Shown here piece by piece: positions 46,969 to 57,235 of a DNA stretch of 64,000 bases (position 1 is its first letter; the number at the start of each line of letters is the position of its first letter). Both the position numbers and the translations under genes were made by a program. The DNA lies in the NCBI GenBank assembly GCA_964016875.1, contig OZ024721.1, forward strand, positions 34,494,323-34,558,322. The letters are read 5' to 3'. The notes below the pieces were generated by a model. That model was not told the DNA's origin. It saw nothing but the letters and a program-made list of their open reading frames with translations, and did not search any database. The DNA comes from Fallopia convolvulus. Lineage: Eukaryota > Streptophyta > Magnoliopsida > Caryophyllales > Polygonaceae.

Positions 46969-48545
46969 TCAACGGTTCGGTGGAGGAAAGTAGTGCTCGA
47001 AGTTTCCCATGAAGTCATACATCGTCCTCCAGCGCTCTGCATCTTCCGCCTCTCTTTGACGATGCCTCTCTTCCTCAAATGTCATGCGAGCGGAATAGAC
47101 AGTCTCCCATCTATCCATCCTCCTATGAATATGGTTCTGCTGAAGGTGAAGCTGTTGCATCTGAGCAGAAAGATCTTCGGCCCATGGAGGCGGGATACTC
47201 GATCCAGTGTACTCGGGCTGAGGAGGTGGTTGATAGTGAGGCTGGAAGTGGTCTTGGTAACGCACCGAATTGTATGGCATGAGACCATAAGAGTGAGGGT
47301 TGATAGGAGGCTGCGGGGGGTCGTTAGATGCTCTTGGCGGGTCGTCGCCGAAGCTGTGTGCCTCGATAGGAGCGTCGTTAGAAGCCTCGAAGTGGTCGTT
47401 AACGACCCTGGTGGGCTCGTTAACGAAGACATTGGTGCTTAGAATTTCTGTATCGAGGTCTTCGTCCTCAAGGTTGAGCTCCTCTGTGCCTCCCTCAGTA
47501 GCTGCCTCTTCAGTCTCATCTTCTTCTTCATCCATCGCTTCTCCTTCTCGCTCAAATCTTGTCTCACACGGCCTAAGTGATAGCTCATCCTCCGGCTTGG
47601 GCTCTAACGGGAATGCATGCCCCGTCCATGCCTCGTAATTCGGTACATAAAGTAGCTCAAACTTGTCTCGGGTGGGCACGACATTTCGGCCTTGCACTTT
47701 AGTAATATACCCATCCCGAACTTGAGTGAAAATACCGGAGCTAAACCAATAGTTCCGGTTGAGCAGCTGAGCATGGGCCGGCGTGTAGCGGGTGAGATCG
47801 ACTCCAAGATTGGTCGCCAAGAGGCTAACCAGATTCCCGCACCAAACTTCCTTTGACTTAGTTGACTTCTCTACATAATAAAGCCATTCGTACCCCAAGT
47901 TCAATGGGGCGGGCTCCTAAAAAAGAACAGTGCGGAGGAAAGCAACTTTTGCCTTGTCGGCCTGTTCAACTCTCTCTTTGGCCAGAATGTAGCAGCTAGG
48001 ACTCGGAGGATGATCCTGAATATGGGGTTGATGATGCTTGCCTCAGATAGTGCCGCAGCGAAGGGCTCTACCTCCCCAGTGATGTAGCTCCAAGTCCTTG
48101 TCACCTTATAATCTTTGAGACTGTAATCTCGAGATGGATTTGGGAGCTCCAGAATAGCATTGAACTCCACCATAGTATACTCTCGGTTCACATTGCCGAG
48201 CCTAAATCGGATGCGTCCCACCGAATTCTTCGTCGGAAAGCTCGTCTCAAGAGTGGCCAGAAACTCGGATGTGAGAGCCGGAAAGTGTGGTAAATTCTCC
48301 TTCTTTAGCAAATGAGTAGCACCAAGAATAGCAAAGGCCTCCTTAACATCCTCATAGATCCCCATGGCTTTAGCACTTGACCTCGAGAACCACCGAGTGT
48401 TGTGGTCCTTTTCTAGGATGGCGTTGTATCGGTCCACTTGCCCTTGAGTGCGCAAGATCACATTATCCATGCGAGGTGGACACGGGGACCTCTGATTCCT
48501 CTTCTTCTTTTGGGCTCGGGTAGCGGCTCGGCTTGAACTTGCCAT
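46969..48545 (-). pseudogene. ATHILA ORF (env-position protein), one frameshift
   Basis: The first frame (48545-47901, 214 aa) starts MASSSRAATRAQKKKR and contains RWFSRSSAKAMGIYEDV and GRIRFRLGNVNREYTMVEFN. The second (47904-46969) continues with NLGYEWLYYVEKSTKSKEVW and LLATNLGVDLTRYTPAHAQL, then an acidic stretch, a heptad region (VNEPTRV-VNDHFEA-SNDAPIE) and a Gln-rich tail ending EHYFPPPNR. The frames meet at a T6 run (about 47914-47919), so a slipped base or programmed shift joins them. The order and position match the ATHILA ORF found downstream of pol in this lineage. Its function is not established. No signal peptide or transmembrane anchor is evident. Confidence 0.75.
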
Positions 48546-49741
48546 GTGGACCTACAAAAAATGTACGACTTTTCCAATATAAGATCCACTCAAGTAATTT
48601 AGACAAGAGACCCCATACTTGGTCTCGAAATAGCCCTCGGAGTTCGTCGTTAATTACCCAATTGGGTCGTTAACGGTTCTGTACTGGTTCTTCAACTTTG
48701 AAGATGCAGGGTCGTTAACGAGCCTGGGCGGGTCATTAACGACCTGCCGAGAATCAGTTCGCAGAATCCGAGTGTTATCAACTCTAAAATTAAGCCATGA
48801 ATCATGCATGCATCCTCCATAATCCTACACTAGACACACAATCGGGTATACGCACCCCATACTTGCTCAATTACCCATCCCGAACATGCTAGAATTGCCC
48901 AAAAATTAACATGGTGAAGATAAATCTTGATTCCTAGAACAAGAAAGTTCATGCAATCAAATTTGCAATGGAGAATCTAAGCACTAACACCCTTTCCAAG
49001 ATCGAGAACAACTAAGGACAACCAAAATTCATGAGCAAAAGCAAACATGCAACTCGGCCAATTCTATAGACACAATCTAGATACGAAATTTCTACCCTAA
49101 AAACCATGAATCATGCAATAAAGAGTTAGGGTTTAGAAATCATACCGGAAGATTGAGAAATTGAAGAGTGAAAGGTCGAAGGTTGGGTGGTTAACGAGCT
49201 CGGATCTTGTCGGTGATGAAAACAGGGGGCGGCGGGCTTCGGTAACGGGGTGTTTTTCCGAAGTTCGGTGGGGCTGGGATTCCGATCGGTGGTGAAGGAT
49301 TCCAGTGGGATTTTTAAGGGTTTGAGCTTTTGGATTTGAGGAATTGAGGGTAGAATTTTGGGAGGTTTAGAAGGGTTAAATAGTAGGGGGTAGAAATAGG
49401 AGGAGGGATAGGTAAGAGGCGGCAGGGGGGTAAGAGATAGGGTAGAAGATAGAAGATAGATTAGGGTTAAAAATAACTTACCTACCCGTTTGCCGAGTGG
49501 GGTCGCCATCGTTAACGAGCCACCGTAGCCTCTTTGAGTGATTTTCGTGCCCATCTCCTGCCTCTTGTTAACTAAAAAACTATCCTATTTTCTATCCTAA
49601 AAACTACTTAAAAACCAAAAGAAAGCTAGGAAAAAGATCTAAAAAAAAGAAAAGAAAAGAAAAATCTAGTCTATACTAAAAAGCGGGTTGCCTCCCGTAA
49701 GCGCTATTTTTAACGTCGTCAGCCCGACGTACTTACCTTGT
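48546..49741 (-). other. Spacer between protease and ATHILA ORF
   Basis: Contains the conserved junction GACGTTAAAAATAGCGCTTACGGGAGGCAACCC (about 49688-49720, sense strand), which normally follows integrase. Purine-tract-like CCCCATACTT sits at 48611 and 48855, and TCGTTAACGA at 48712 and 49509. A proline-rich frame (49554-49126) has no recognised domain and may be incidental. Confidence 0.6.
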
Positions 49742-50716
49742 TCAAGGTGGCTCCTTTGCGGCTATGTTGGGGTCTTGAGGTACCCCACGCTTAGCTTCGT
49801 AGGCATTATTCGCTCGAGTCACTAAACTTGGTCCTTTGTCTTCTATCAGTATGCCCGGTATTCCTACATAATGGTTAGTGAAATCCGAAAACCAAGGTGG
49901 TCTGGACTCCTCTATAGCATATACAGTGTGGCACGGTGTAGGAGCAAAGTATGAAGAATAATCATAGCCAGCATTAGTGAATTCATAGTCAGAGTACTCA
50001 CCTTGATTATACCCTTGCATGTGGGCTTCGATGATGGGCTCATGAGATTCGGTAGGGACTTGTGTGAAATTCTTGTCCATTTTGGTAGTTGGAGGAGGCT
50101 TGGTAGGATCAGCTATGTCGAGTTCTGGCTGGGTCAACTCGATCTGTGCTGCCGTAGTTGGATCATTAGCGTTTTGGTCGAGGCTGAATTCCACGCGTTC
50201 CTCTCCGATATCAAAAGTGAGAAGTCCTTTCCGCACATCGACCCGAGCACCTGCTGTAGCTAAGAATGGTCTTCCTAGGATAATAGGGACGTGAGGGTCT
50301 TCAGGCATGTTGAGGACGATGACATCATTCGGTATAAAGAATTTCCCGACTTGAATAGGATAGTCGTCCACGACTCATGTGGCTTTGACACATGATCCGT
50401 CTGCCATGTAGAGGTTCATATCTACAGGCTCTAGTGGTCCCATATTAGCTTTAGACCAGATTGAGAGAGGGAGTAAACTAGCACTGGCTCCCATATCACA
50501 TAAAGCTTTGAATTTGTGGTCGCCTATGCCAATTGTTATGGCAAATCTCCCTGGATCTCCTAACTTTTCTGGTAGAGCTATAGATCGGACTTCATCCTGC
50601 AGCTCTGTGATGGATCTTTTCCTGCTAAGAATATCTTTCAAAAATTTCGTGTAAGCCGGCATTTCGCTTAGGGCCTCAACGAATGGGATGGAAATATTAA
50701 TGCCCTGAAGAATCTT
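49742..50716 (-). pseudogene. Retropepsin-like protease region
   Basis: From 50662 the frame has EMPAYTKFLKDILS, then ALCDMGASASLLP with the D-x-G-A active-site motif, and after an in-frame TGA (about 50372) VIVLNMPEDPHVPIILGRPFL, the second conserved protease motif. It then runs on as an acidic, proline-rich tail to 49742 without entering reverse transcriptase. The preceding linker is in another frame, so a shift lies between 50716 and 50662. The active Asp is present, but the stop makes this copy inactive unless read through. Confidence 0.8.
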
Positions 50717-51159
50717 TACGAATGCTTGAACTTACTTTCAGTGGAGTCCATAGATTTCTTAGTGGGAAATGGAAGAGATTTCACCATTCTCGGAACCAAG
50801 TTAGGCTCGAGAGGTGAAGCTACCAGGTCGACACTAGGGTCGTTAGGTATTCTCGGCGGGTCGTTACCGACCCTGATGGGGTCGTTAACTACCCTGGGAT
50901 TGAGAGGAGGGCTCGGATTAGAAAACTTACCTGGACTAGGGTCGTTAGGTAGCCTTGGAGCCTCGTCACCATGGTGTGCTGGTTCGGTATTTACCTTCAC
51001 TGGCTCGTTACCGAGTTGAACCGTGGCATCCTCTTCAATTTTGTCCTTAGCTTGGACACGCTCTGGTAGCGTCTTTCCACTCCTAAGGTGTACCGCTGCT
51101 ATCTGTCCTTTAGGGTTCTCTTCGGGACGGCCCGGAAGTTGCCCTTGTGGCCTCGGAAT
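50717..51159 (-). pseudogene. Gag-protease linker with N-D-P heptads
   Basis: Continues the gag frame after a TAG. It carries the conserved NPKGQIAAVHLRSGKTL block, then repeats of seven residues (GNEPVKV, VNDPIRV, GNDPPRI, PNDPSVD). The DNA under these is a 21-bp repeat with TCGTTA cores at 50840, 50861, 50882, 50942, 50963, 50984 and 51005. Confidence 0.75.
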
Positions 51160-52473
51160 CTATGCAACAAGGTTCCCTAGTTGGGAATCAACATTCTTCT
51201 TCCATACATCGAACTCTCCCCATCTTTTATTTTGGTGGTTAAGGTTGGCTTGAACTTCATTAACTTTGATGTGGACTCCATTAATGCTTTCATGTAACCC
51301 TTGTACCCATGATGGTGGCTCCTGATGGCCTGGAGGTCGATAAGGCGCAGGTCGTCTATCCGGTGGAGGAGCTGCATAGCTTGGATTTGAATTTTGATTG
51401 CCCCACATCTGATAGTTGTTTGACCTGTCAAAATTACTAGGATGGTTCCTGTATGGGCCTCTCATGTAATTCATTTCGGCAATTGTCTCAGCGGCTCTTA
51501 CCTGCTCTATGTTAGTGCAAGCAGAAGTACTATGGGTAGAAGAGCCACACTCTTGACAGGATTGAGAGGATTTCAGAAAACTTACCTGCTTCTTCAGGCG
51601 GTTGACCTCGTCTTGTAGAAACTGATTTTTAACATCTGGGTCAACTTCTTCTCGGTTAGGCACGTAGAGACACTTCTGGGGCTGGGGATTTTGCTGGGTT
51701 CCATACATGTCATCATAATTGGACAGCTTATCCAGCAATTCCCATGTAGCCGTAGGGTCCATCTCTATAAATCCGCACGCTGTATGCGTGTTGATGCGGT
51801 TCTTGGTCTCGGCGTTGATACCCTGGAAAAAGATTTCTTGAAGAAAATATAAAGGTTGCCTATGAGTGGGGCACTGTCTAAGCATCTCTTTAAATCTTTC
51901 CCATGTTTCAACAAAAGTCTCATTAGGTAACTGGTAATAGGAGGTGATGCGCTTCCTTAGCTCCGTTGTCTTGGCAGGAGGGAAAAATTTCGTAAGAAAT
52001 TGATCATACAAGTTCTTCCAAGTCCCGATAGACTTAGGAGGTAAGCTCTCCAACCAGCTCAGGGCCTTTCCAGCAAGAGACCACCTGAAAGCTTTTAACA
52101 GAGCATATTCAAGTGAGACACCTTCAGCAGCTATGGTGTCACATAAATCAAGAAAATTTCTAATATGCTCCATATGGCACTTAGTAGGTTTCCTTTCAAA
52201 CTGAGCCCGCTTAATCAAGGATATAAATTGAGACTTAATCTCAAATGGTTTCTCTATCTCCGGAAGCACAATTGTGGATTCTGGCACCCTCAGTTCTGAA
52301 TGCATGTATTGTTTGGCATTCCTCGGATAGGCATTCAGCTCTTCCTGTAGACGAGCATTGTTAACTCGTTGACGCTCAGCCTCGGCAGCAGCGTCTTCTT
52401 TCTCGGTTTTCAATGCCTCCATCTGGTTCTAAAGGACTTCCAATTGACGAGCCATCTCTTCAGGTGTGGCCAT
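51160..52473 (-). pseudogene. Gag of the Athila-lineage element
   Basis: The likely start is ATG at 52473 (MATPEEMARQLEVL). An in-frame TAG at 52429-52431 separates it from the main frame, which begins MEALKTEKEDAAAEAERQ. A coiled-coil-like N-terminus is followed by the retrotransposon gag core (ALLKAFRWSLAGKALSWLES, then WKNLYDQFLTKFFPP and TWERFKEMLRQCPTH). A zinc knuckle CQECGSSTHSTSAC fits C-x2-C-x4-H-x4-C exactly. The C-terminal third is Pro/Asn-rich. The frame ends at TAG 51160 just before the linker. About 435 residues. Packaging of the RNA into particles is the family role. Confidence 0.85.
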
Positions 52474-52663
52474 GGCTCGGTTCTCTCAGCGTCTACGGTG
52501 CAGGGAAAGTTCAGGTTCTGAATAATAACCAGCGTTGTCAAATTCGAGCCTTCGACGTCCTACCGACATACACTGAGAAAACAGACAAAGAAAACAAAAA
52601 TTAAAAACAAAAACGGGGTCGGACTATTCCCAGACCCATAGATAAACAAACAAACTCATTGCC

Positions 52664-52681
52664 TCCCCGGCAACGGCGCCA
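52664..52681 (-). promoter_or_regulatory. Primer binding site, tRNA-Asp type
   Basis: Minus strand TGGCGCCGTTGCCGGGGA, three bases past the LTR. This is the usual Athila/Tat primer site and fixes the orientation. Confidence 0.9.
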
Positions 52682-52684
52682 ATT

Positions 52685-54188
52685 TGTTGATGGGCCTTTA
52701 CTTTGGAGAACAAATAAATTTATAAGTCAAGACCTAGCTGTGTATAGGGGAGTCAGGATCGTTCCACATGAAGCAAGGTTGTTTGTTTATCGAACTACTA
52801 AACGAAGATAAAACAAATAAAACAACACAATCACACACACGCCCAACCTCGTTAACGACTTTTTCAGGGTCGTTAACGAACCAGCGTAGACTACTAACGA
52901 CCTAAAACAGGTTCAATACCGAGGCTACGAACCTAGTAACGAATACGATCTAAGAGAATTCAAATAAAAACAAAGATCTAGGACAAGGGTCACCATAACA
53001 TAGTCATGCATTTAAACTCGTAAGAAGATAAAGATCATGCCTTTAAATAGATAAATTCATCAACTTTCATTGACCAGTAAGTAAATTAATCTATTCTCAT
53101 AAATTAATCCACTCAATCACTTGTTTTGGATCTAAAGCTCGAAACTTTCGTCGTCGAACAATATCAACCTTCAAGTCTATAACTTTCTCTTTCAATCGAG
53201 TTAAGACTCAAATTACCTCAATTCTCATCTAGGTATAAACACAACAAGCAATCTCAAAAATAGATATAAGACATTCAACACATCATCTTACTCATCAAAC
53301 CATGCATAACTATGCCGGGTTCCAACCCCGACCCTATATAGGAAAACTACTCACTACTCATAATTATGAAATAAACAACTTCTATGAAAGAAAACATTGA
53401 AAACAAATCAACTACTTCAAATTAATAAGAAAATATCGTCTTACATAATCTAGAAGAAACCGAAAAACAAACAAAACCAAATCGAAACTCGTGATTAACG
53501 ACCTCGGTAACTCTCGTCCACCGTGGCTTGATCTCGTTCTCCGAACTCTTCTGTCTCTCTCTCTCGGCTCTTCCTTTTTCTCCTCTCCTCCTTTCTATCT
53601 ACTTTGCCACCACTTCTCTAGGCTATAAAGAAGGGTATTTATACTAATAAAGCTATCTAAATAAATAAGGATATAAGATAAAAACTTTCCTAAAAGATAG
53701 AAACCTACTCTAAAAAGATAGAAATAAAACCTAGAAGGATAACAAGACTTTAAAATAAAATATATTAACCCTAAAAAAACTCATCAAAAACACTCTACCG
53801 ACACGGAAATAAATTCCCGCACAGGATCGGTAGTCATAGAATCGAACACTCGAAAAACTCTATCTCGTAGCCTCGTTAACGACCCTTCACAGCCTTGTTA
53901 ACGAGTCTGGATTTCGACTTCTCCATCACTTCAACTCTAAAAGCTGGAACTTCAACTTCTTCATCTCGTCTTCTTCCATCCTTCACCATTGCACTCCAAA
54001 TTCAGCTCCAAAAAGCACCGTTTCCTTGCTAAAACCTACAAAAAGACACAAAACAGAGTAGCTTCCATACTTTTCACAAAATATGCATAACCATCCAAAA
54101 ACACACAAAACTAACCCTAAACTTATCAAAACTAGCCCTAACAAATTAAGAAAACAGACTAAAAACTATATCAAAAACACGAACATCA
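52685..54188 (-). repeat. 5' LTR of the Athila-lineage element (1504 bp)
   Basis: Begins TGTTGATGGG and ends CGAACATCA. Carries TCGTTAACGA at 52849, 52870 and 53873, plus a one-base variant at 53895, matching positions in the 3' LTR. Confidence 0.92.
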
Positions 54189-54211
54189 ACTAGTTAGTGC
54201 AACTAGTTGGA

Positions 54212-55683
54212 TGTTGATAGGGATTTACTCAACAACAAATAAATTTGTAGTCAAGATCCCGCTATGTATAGGGAGGTCAGGATCGTCCACGGGAAGCAAG
54301 GTTATGTTTGATTACTAATCTAGAAAACAAAAGAACACAAAACAGAAACAAAACACGGAAGATTAACCAAGTAACACAGCGCAAATAGATCGGTAACGAC
54401 CTTGTTAGGGTCGGTATCGATCCTGTTCTTAAACTAAAACGAAGTAGATCAAATACAGAGAACGCAGCTTCGGTACCGAGCCTGTATACCTCGTTAACGA
54501 TGCAAACAAAACGTAATATGAGATTTCAAACAAGAGGAAAAGATCTAGGACAAGGGTTTACCACGACATAATCATGCAATTAAGATAGTGTTAATCATAA
54601 ATAACATGCCTCGAATCATAAAGTCACCAACTTTCGTTGATTAAAGCAAGTAAATCAATCAATTCTCATTAATTAATCAACTTTCTACTTATTTTTGATC
54701 CAAAGTTTGTAACTTTCGTTATCAAACGACATCAACATTCAAGTTCATAACTTTCTCTTTCGATTAAGAAACAAACTCGAATTACTTTGACTTTCGCCAA
54801 AGCATAAGCACAAAAGAAGTAAGAAATAGATAGAAGGCATTCATTCATTCAACACACATCATCCATGCACAATCATGTCGGGTTTTCAACCCCGATCCTA
54901 GAAGAGAGAACTACTCACACATGATTTGAAGAAAAACAAACAAAGAAATTGAAAGAGATCATAATTCGAATTAAACTAAAAACTTAATTGAATTAAAACT
55001 CAAAAACTTGTCTTAGAACACAACTTCTCCAAGAAATCTTAACAACAACCTAAATCAATAAAACCAAGAGAAATGTGCGTGTTTTGAACTTCTCACGACT
55101 CTCTCTCGGTTCACCAACCAATCCCCCCCCCCCCCTAAACTAAAGCTAAGACAAGGTATTTATACTAGAAAAGCTATCTAAAAAGTTTCCATAAAGATAG
55201 AACTTTCTAAACTAAAAAGATTACAGAATAAAATCTTTAAAAACTCGAAGTCGGTGCGCCTACCGACACAGGGGACCTAAGTGTCGACCCTGTCAAGGTC
55301 GGTAGACTCTTGCTGAACTCTTATTGATTTGTCTTTGCTGCAGACCTAGGTACTGAACCCACAGGGTCGGTATCGAGCCTGTTTTGCCTTGTTCTTTATA
55401 CTTTTTCATAGCCCCTTTTGGATTTTCCGAGATCTTCTCAAATGTCTCCAATCCTTCTTTAGCCAGTTATATTCCTCTGTCTCCTCGCTATCTCGATGTC
55501 TTCAAAATGCTCCAATTTCGCTCCAAAAACCTACAGAAAACACAAAAACAGAGTAGCTTCCATACTTTTTTCAAAATATGCAAACTCATCCAAAAACACA
55601 CAAAACAAACACTAAAGCACAACTAAACTAAGCTAAACAACTAAGAAAAACACTTAAAAACTATGCTAAAAACTCGAACATCA
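54212..55683 (-). mobile_element. Solo LTR of a related Athila-type element
   Basis: Begins TGTTGATAGG, ends CGAACATCA, and is flanked by TTGGA (54207-54211 and 55684-55688). Block order is that of the 1.5-kb LTRs, but the sequence is clearly diverged. Its palindromes are of the TCGGTATCGA/TCGGTACCGA type (54390, 54411, 54470, 55367) with one TCGTTAACGA at 54491. A C13 run lies at 55123-55135. A clean target duplication with no internal region marks it as a solo LTR left by LTR-LTR recombination. Confidence 0.9.
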
Positions 55684-55688
55684 TTGGA

Positions 55689-56460
55689 AAACTCCAACTA
55701 ATTGTTCTATGTTTGTTAATTCATTAAAAAAACTAGTTAGAGTTGCAAAACTAGTTGAAGTTGTAAAACTAGTTACAAAACTAGTTGGAGCTTTAATAAA
55801 ATATATAAATACCGTTTGGTAATGTTCAACTAGTTTATTATAATATATAATAATTTTAAATTTCACTTGATATAAAATAATAATAATTGAATATTTGGAA
55901 AGTAACTATTATGTAGAAAATGATTTTTTTATTTCAAAAACTACTAAAAACTACCAAAAACTAGTTGGAGTTTTTCAACTAGTTACAAAAACTCGTATAA
56001 ACGTTGTTTGTTTGACACGTAAGAACTAGCAACTAGTTGTAAAACTAGTTTTTTGACAAAACTAGTTTTTAAAGCTTTGGCACTAGTTTTTAGTAGTTTT
56101 TCGAATTAAAAAAATGATATTTCCTAAATAAGAATAACTCTATAATAAAATGAAAATTTTAATTATTAATTACTACAATAAACTAGTTGAACATTACCAA
56201 ACAATGTTTGTATATATTTTTAAAACTTCAACTATTTTTACGGCTAGTTTTACAACTTCAACTAGTTTTGCAACGTCAACTAGTTTTTTTGGTGACTTAA
56301 CAAACATATAGCCAAAAACTTTAAAAAGTAGCTTTCTCAAAAAACTAGTTTTCCAATTAGTTACTAGTATTTTTACGTCAAACAAACAATATTTATACTA
56401 ATTGGTACAACTAGTTGAAAAACTCCAACTAAATTTTAGGGCCTAACAAACACACCCAAG
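55689..56460. mobile_element. AACTAGTT-rich MITE cluster, right part
   Basis: It holds the rest of the interrupted MITE, a second copy starting near 55712 (GTTTGTTAATTCATTAAAAAA) and inverted copies ending near 56310 (GGTGACTTAACAAACATATAGCC) and 56455 (TAGGGCCTAACAAACACACCC). All are dense in AACTAGTT and AAAACTAGTT. They are several copies of one family, nested or side by side in both orientations. Non-coding. Confidence 0.7.
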
Positions 56461-57235
56461 TTTATCAATTTACCAACAACCCACCCCACCAGAAAATTTA
56501 ACACCCCTTCAAACCAAAAATAAACAATTACTTATTCAGGTTATTTTCGGCGGAGTTGGAAAGGACAGATAATGAGAGGAGCCAAAGGGGGCATCAACAG
56601 AGAAAAGTGGCATTTGGGGCCGTCCTTGTTATTAAAAATAATTTAAAATAAAATGTGTGGCTGGTTCTTGCGATTTTGTTCTTTTGAACTTCCCTCTTTT
56701 TCAAAATTTTCCTTAAATTTATGATCTCTTTTTTTGGATCTCCAGGTAGCCAGAGGCAAAGGCAAAGCGGTAGCAAAATTTCCTCATTTCTCTACGGCTT
56801 TCAGAAGAGCAGTGGGATTGTACTAGCGCCGTGAATTCACCGTAGAAGAATAAGAATAGAACTCCGTAGTAGAATACCCAATTCTACCAAAGGATCAACT
56901 CTTCTGATAGGTTAAAGGAATAAACCCAGAAACAAGGAAGGAGGCCGGTTATGGCTTCATGATCAAGTTGGCTCCTTTCATCTCGATCTCACACCTCAAA
57001 GAGCCAAAAGGGTACTACTCTTAATCCTTGCACTTCATAGTTGTTTCGAAGCATTTCCTCTGTGGGTTTTTGATTTAGTCTGAACTGTGACAGTTTTGAT
57101 GTTTTGCGTTTGCAAATGTAGGGATTGGACTATTTGGCTCTCAAAAGTTTTTTTTTTTGTTTTTTTTTTTGTAATTGTTGACAAAAGAACCTGTGAGTGA
57201 CTCTGTGAGATTGAGAGAACGTTGTTGGTTTTGAA
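56461..57235 (+). promoter_or_regulatory. Promoter and 5' leader region of the NIPA-like gene
   Basis: AT-rich DNA with ATTAAAAATAATTTAAAATAAAATG (about 56631-56655) as a possible TATA region, followed by CT-rich leader DNA. A leader intron is possible: donor-like GGTACT near 57010 and TGTAG before 57121. The transcription start cannot be set from sequence alone. Confidence 0.4.

Larger units (their letters stand above)
43739..54188 (-). mobile_element. Athila-lineage Ty3 retrotransposon lacking RT and integrase
   Basis: Complete element: LTRs of 1511 and 1504 bp, ACTAG target duplication, tRNA-Asp primer site beside the LTR at 52685, and a purine-rich GTATGGGG before the 3' LTR. In sense (minus) order it has gag (52473-51160), a repeat-rich linker, protease (50662-49742) and then, after only about 180 bp, the conserved 'gacgttaaaaatagcgctta...gggaggcaaccc' junction and the ATHILA ORF (48545-46969). 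The stretch that should hold RT, RNase H and integrase is missing. It must depend on enzymes from other elements. LTR copies are close but not identical. Confidence 0.9.

Noticed and set aside
47079..47638. Plus-strand frames antisense to the ATHILA ORF
   Set aside because: Ser/Arg-rich shadow translations of the acidic, repeat-bearing minus frame.
50003..50294. Plus-strand frames over the protease and linker of the Athila-lineage element
   Set aside because: Shadows of the minus-strand coding frame. The minus frame has protease motifs in the right order.
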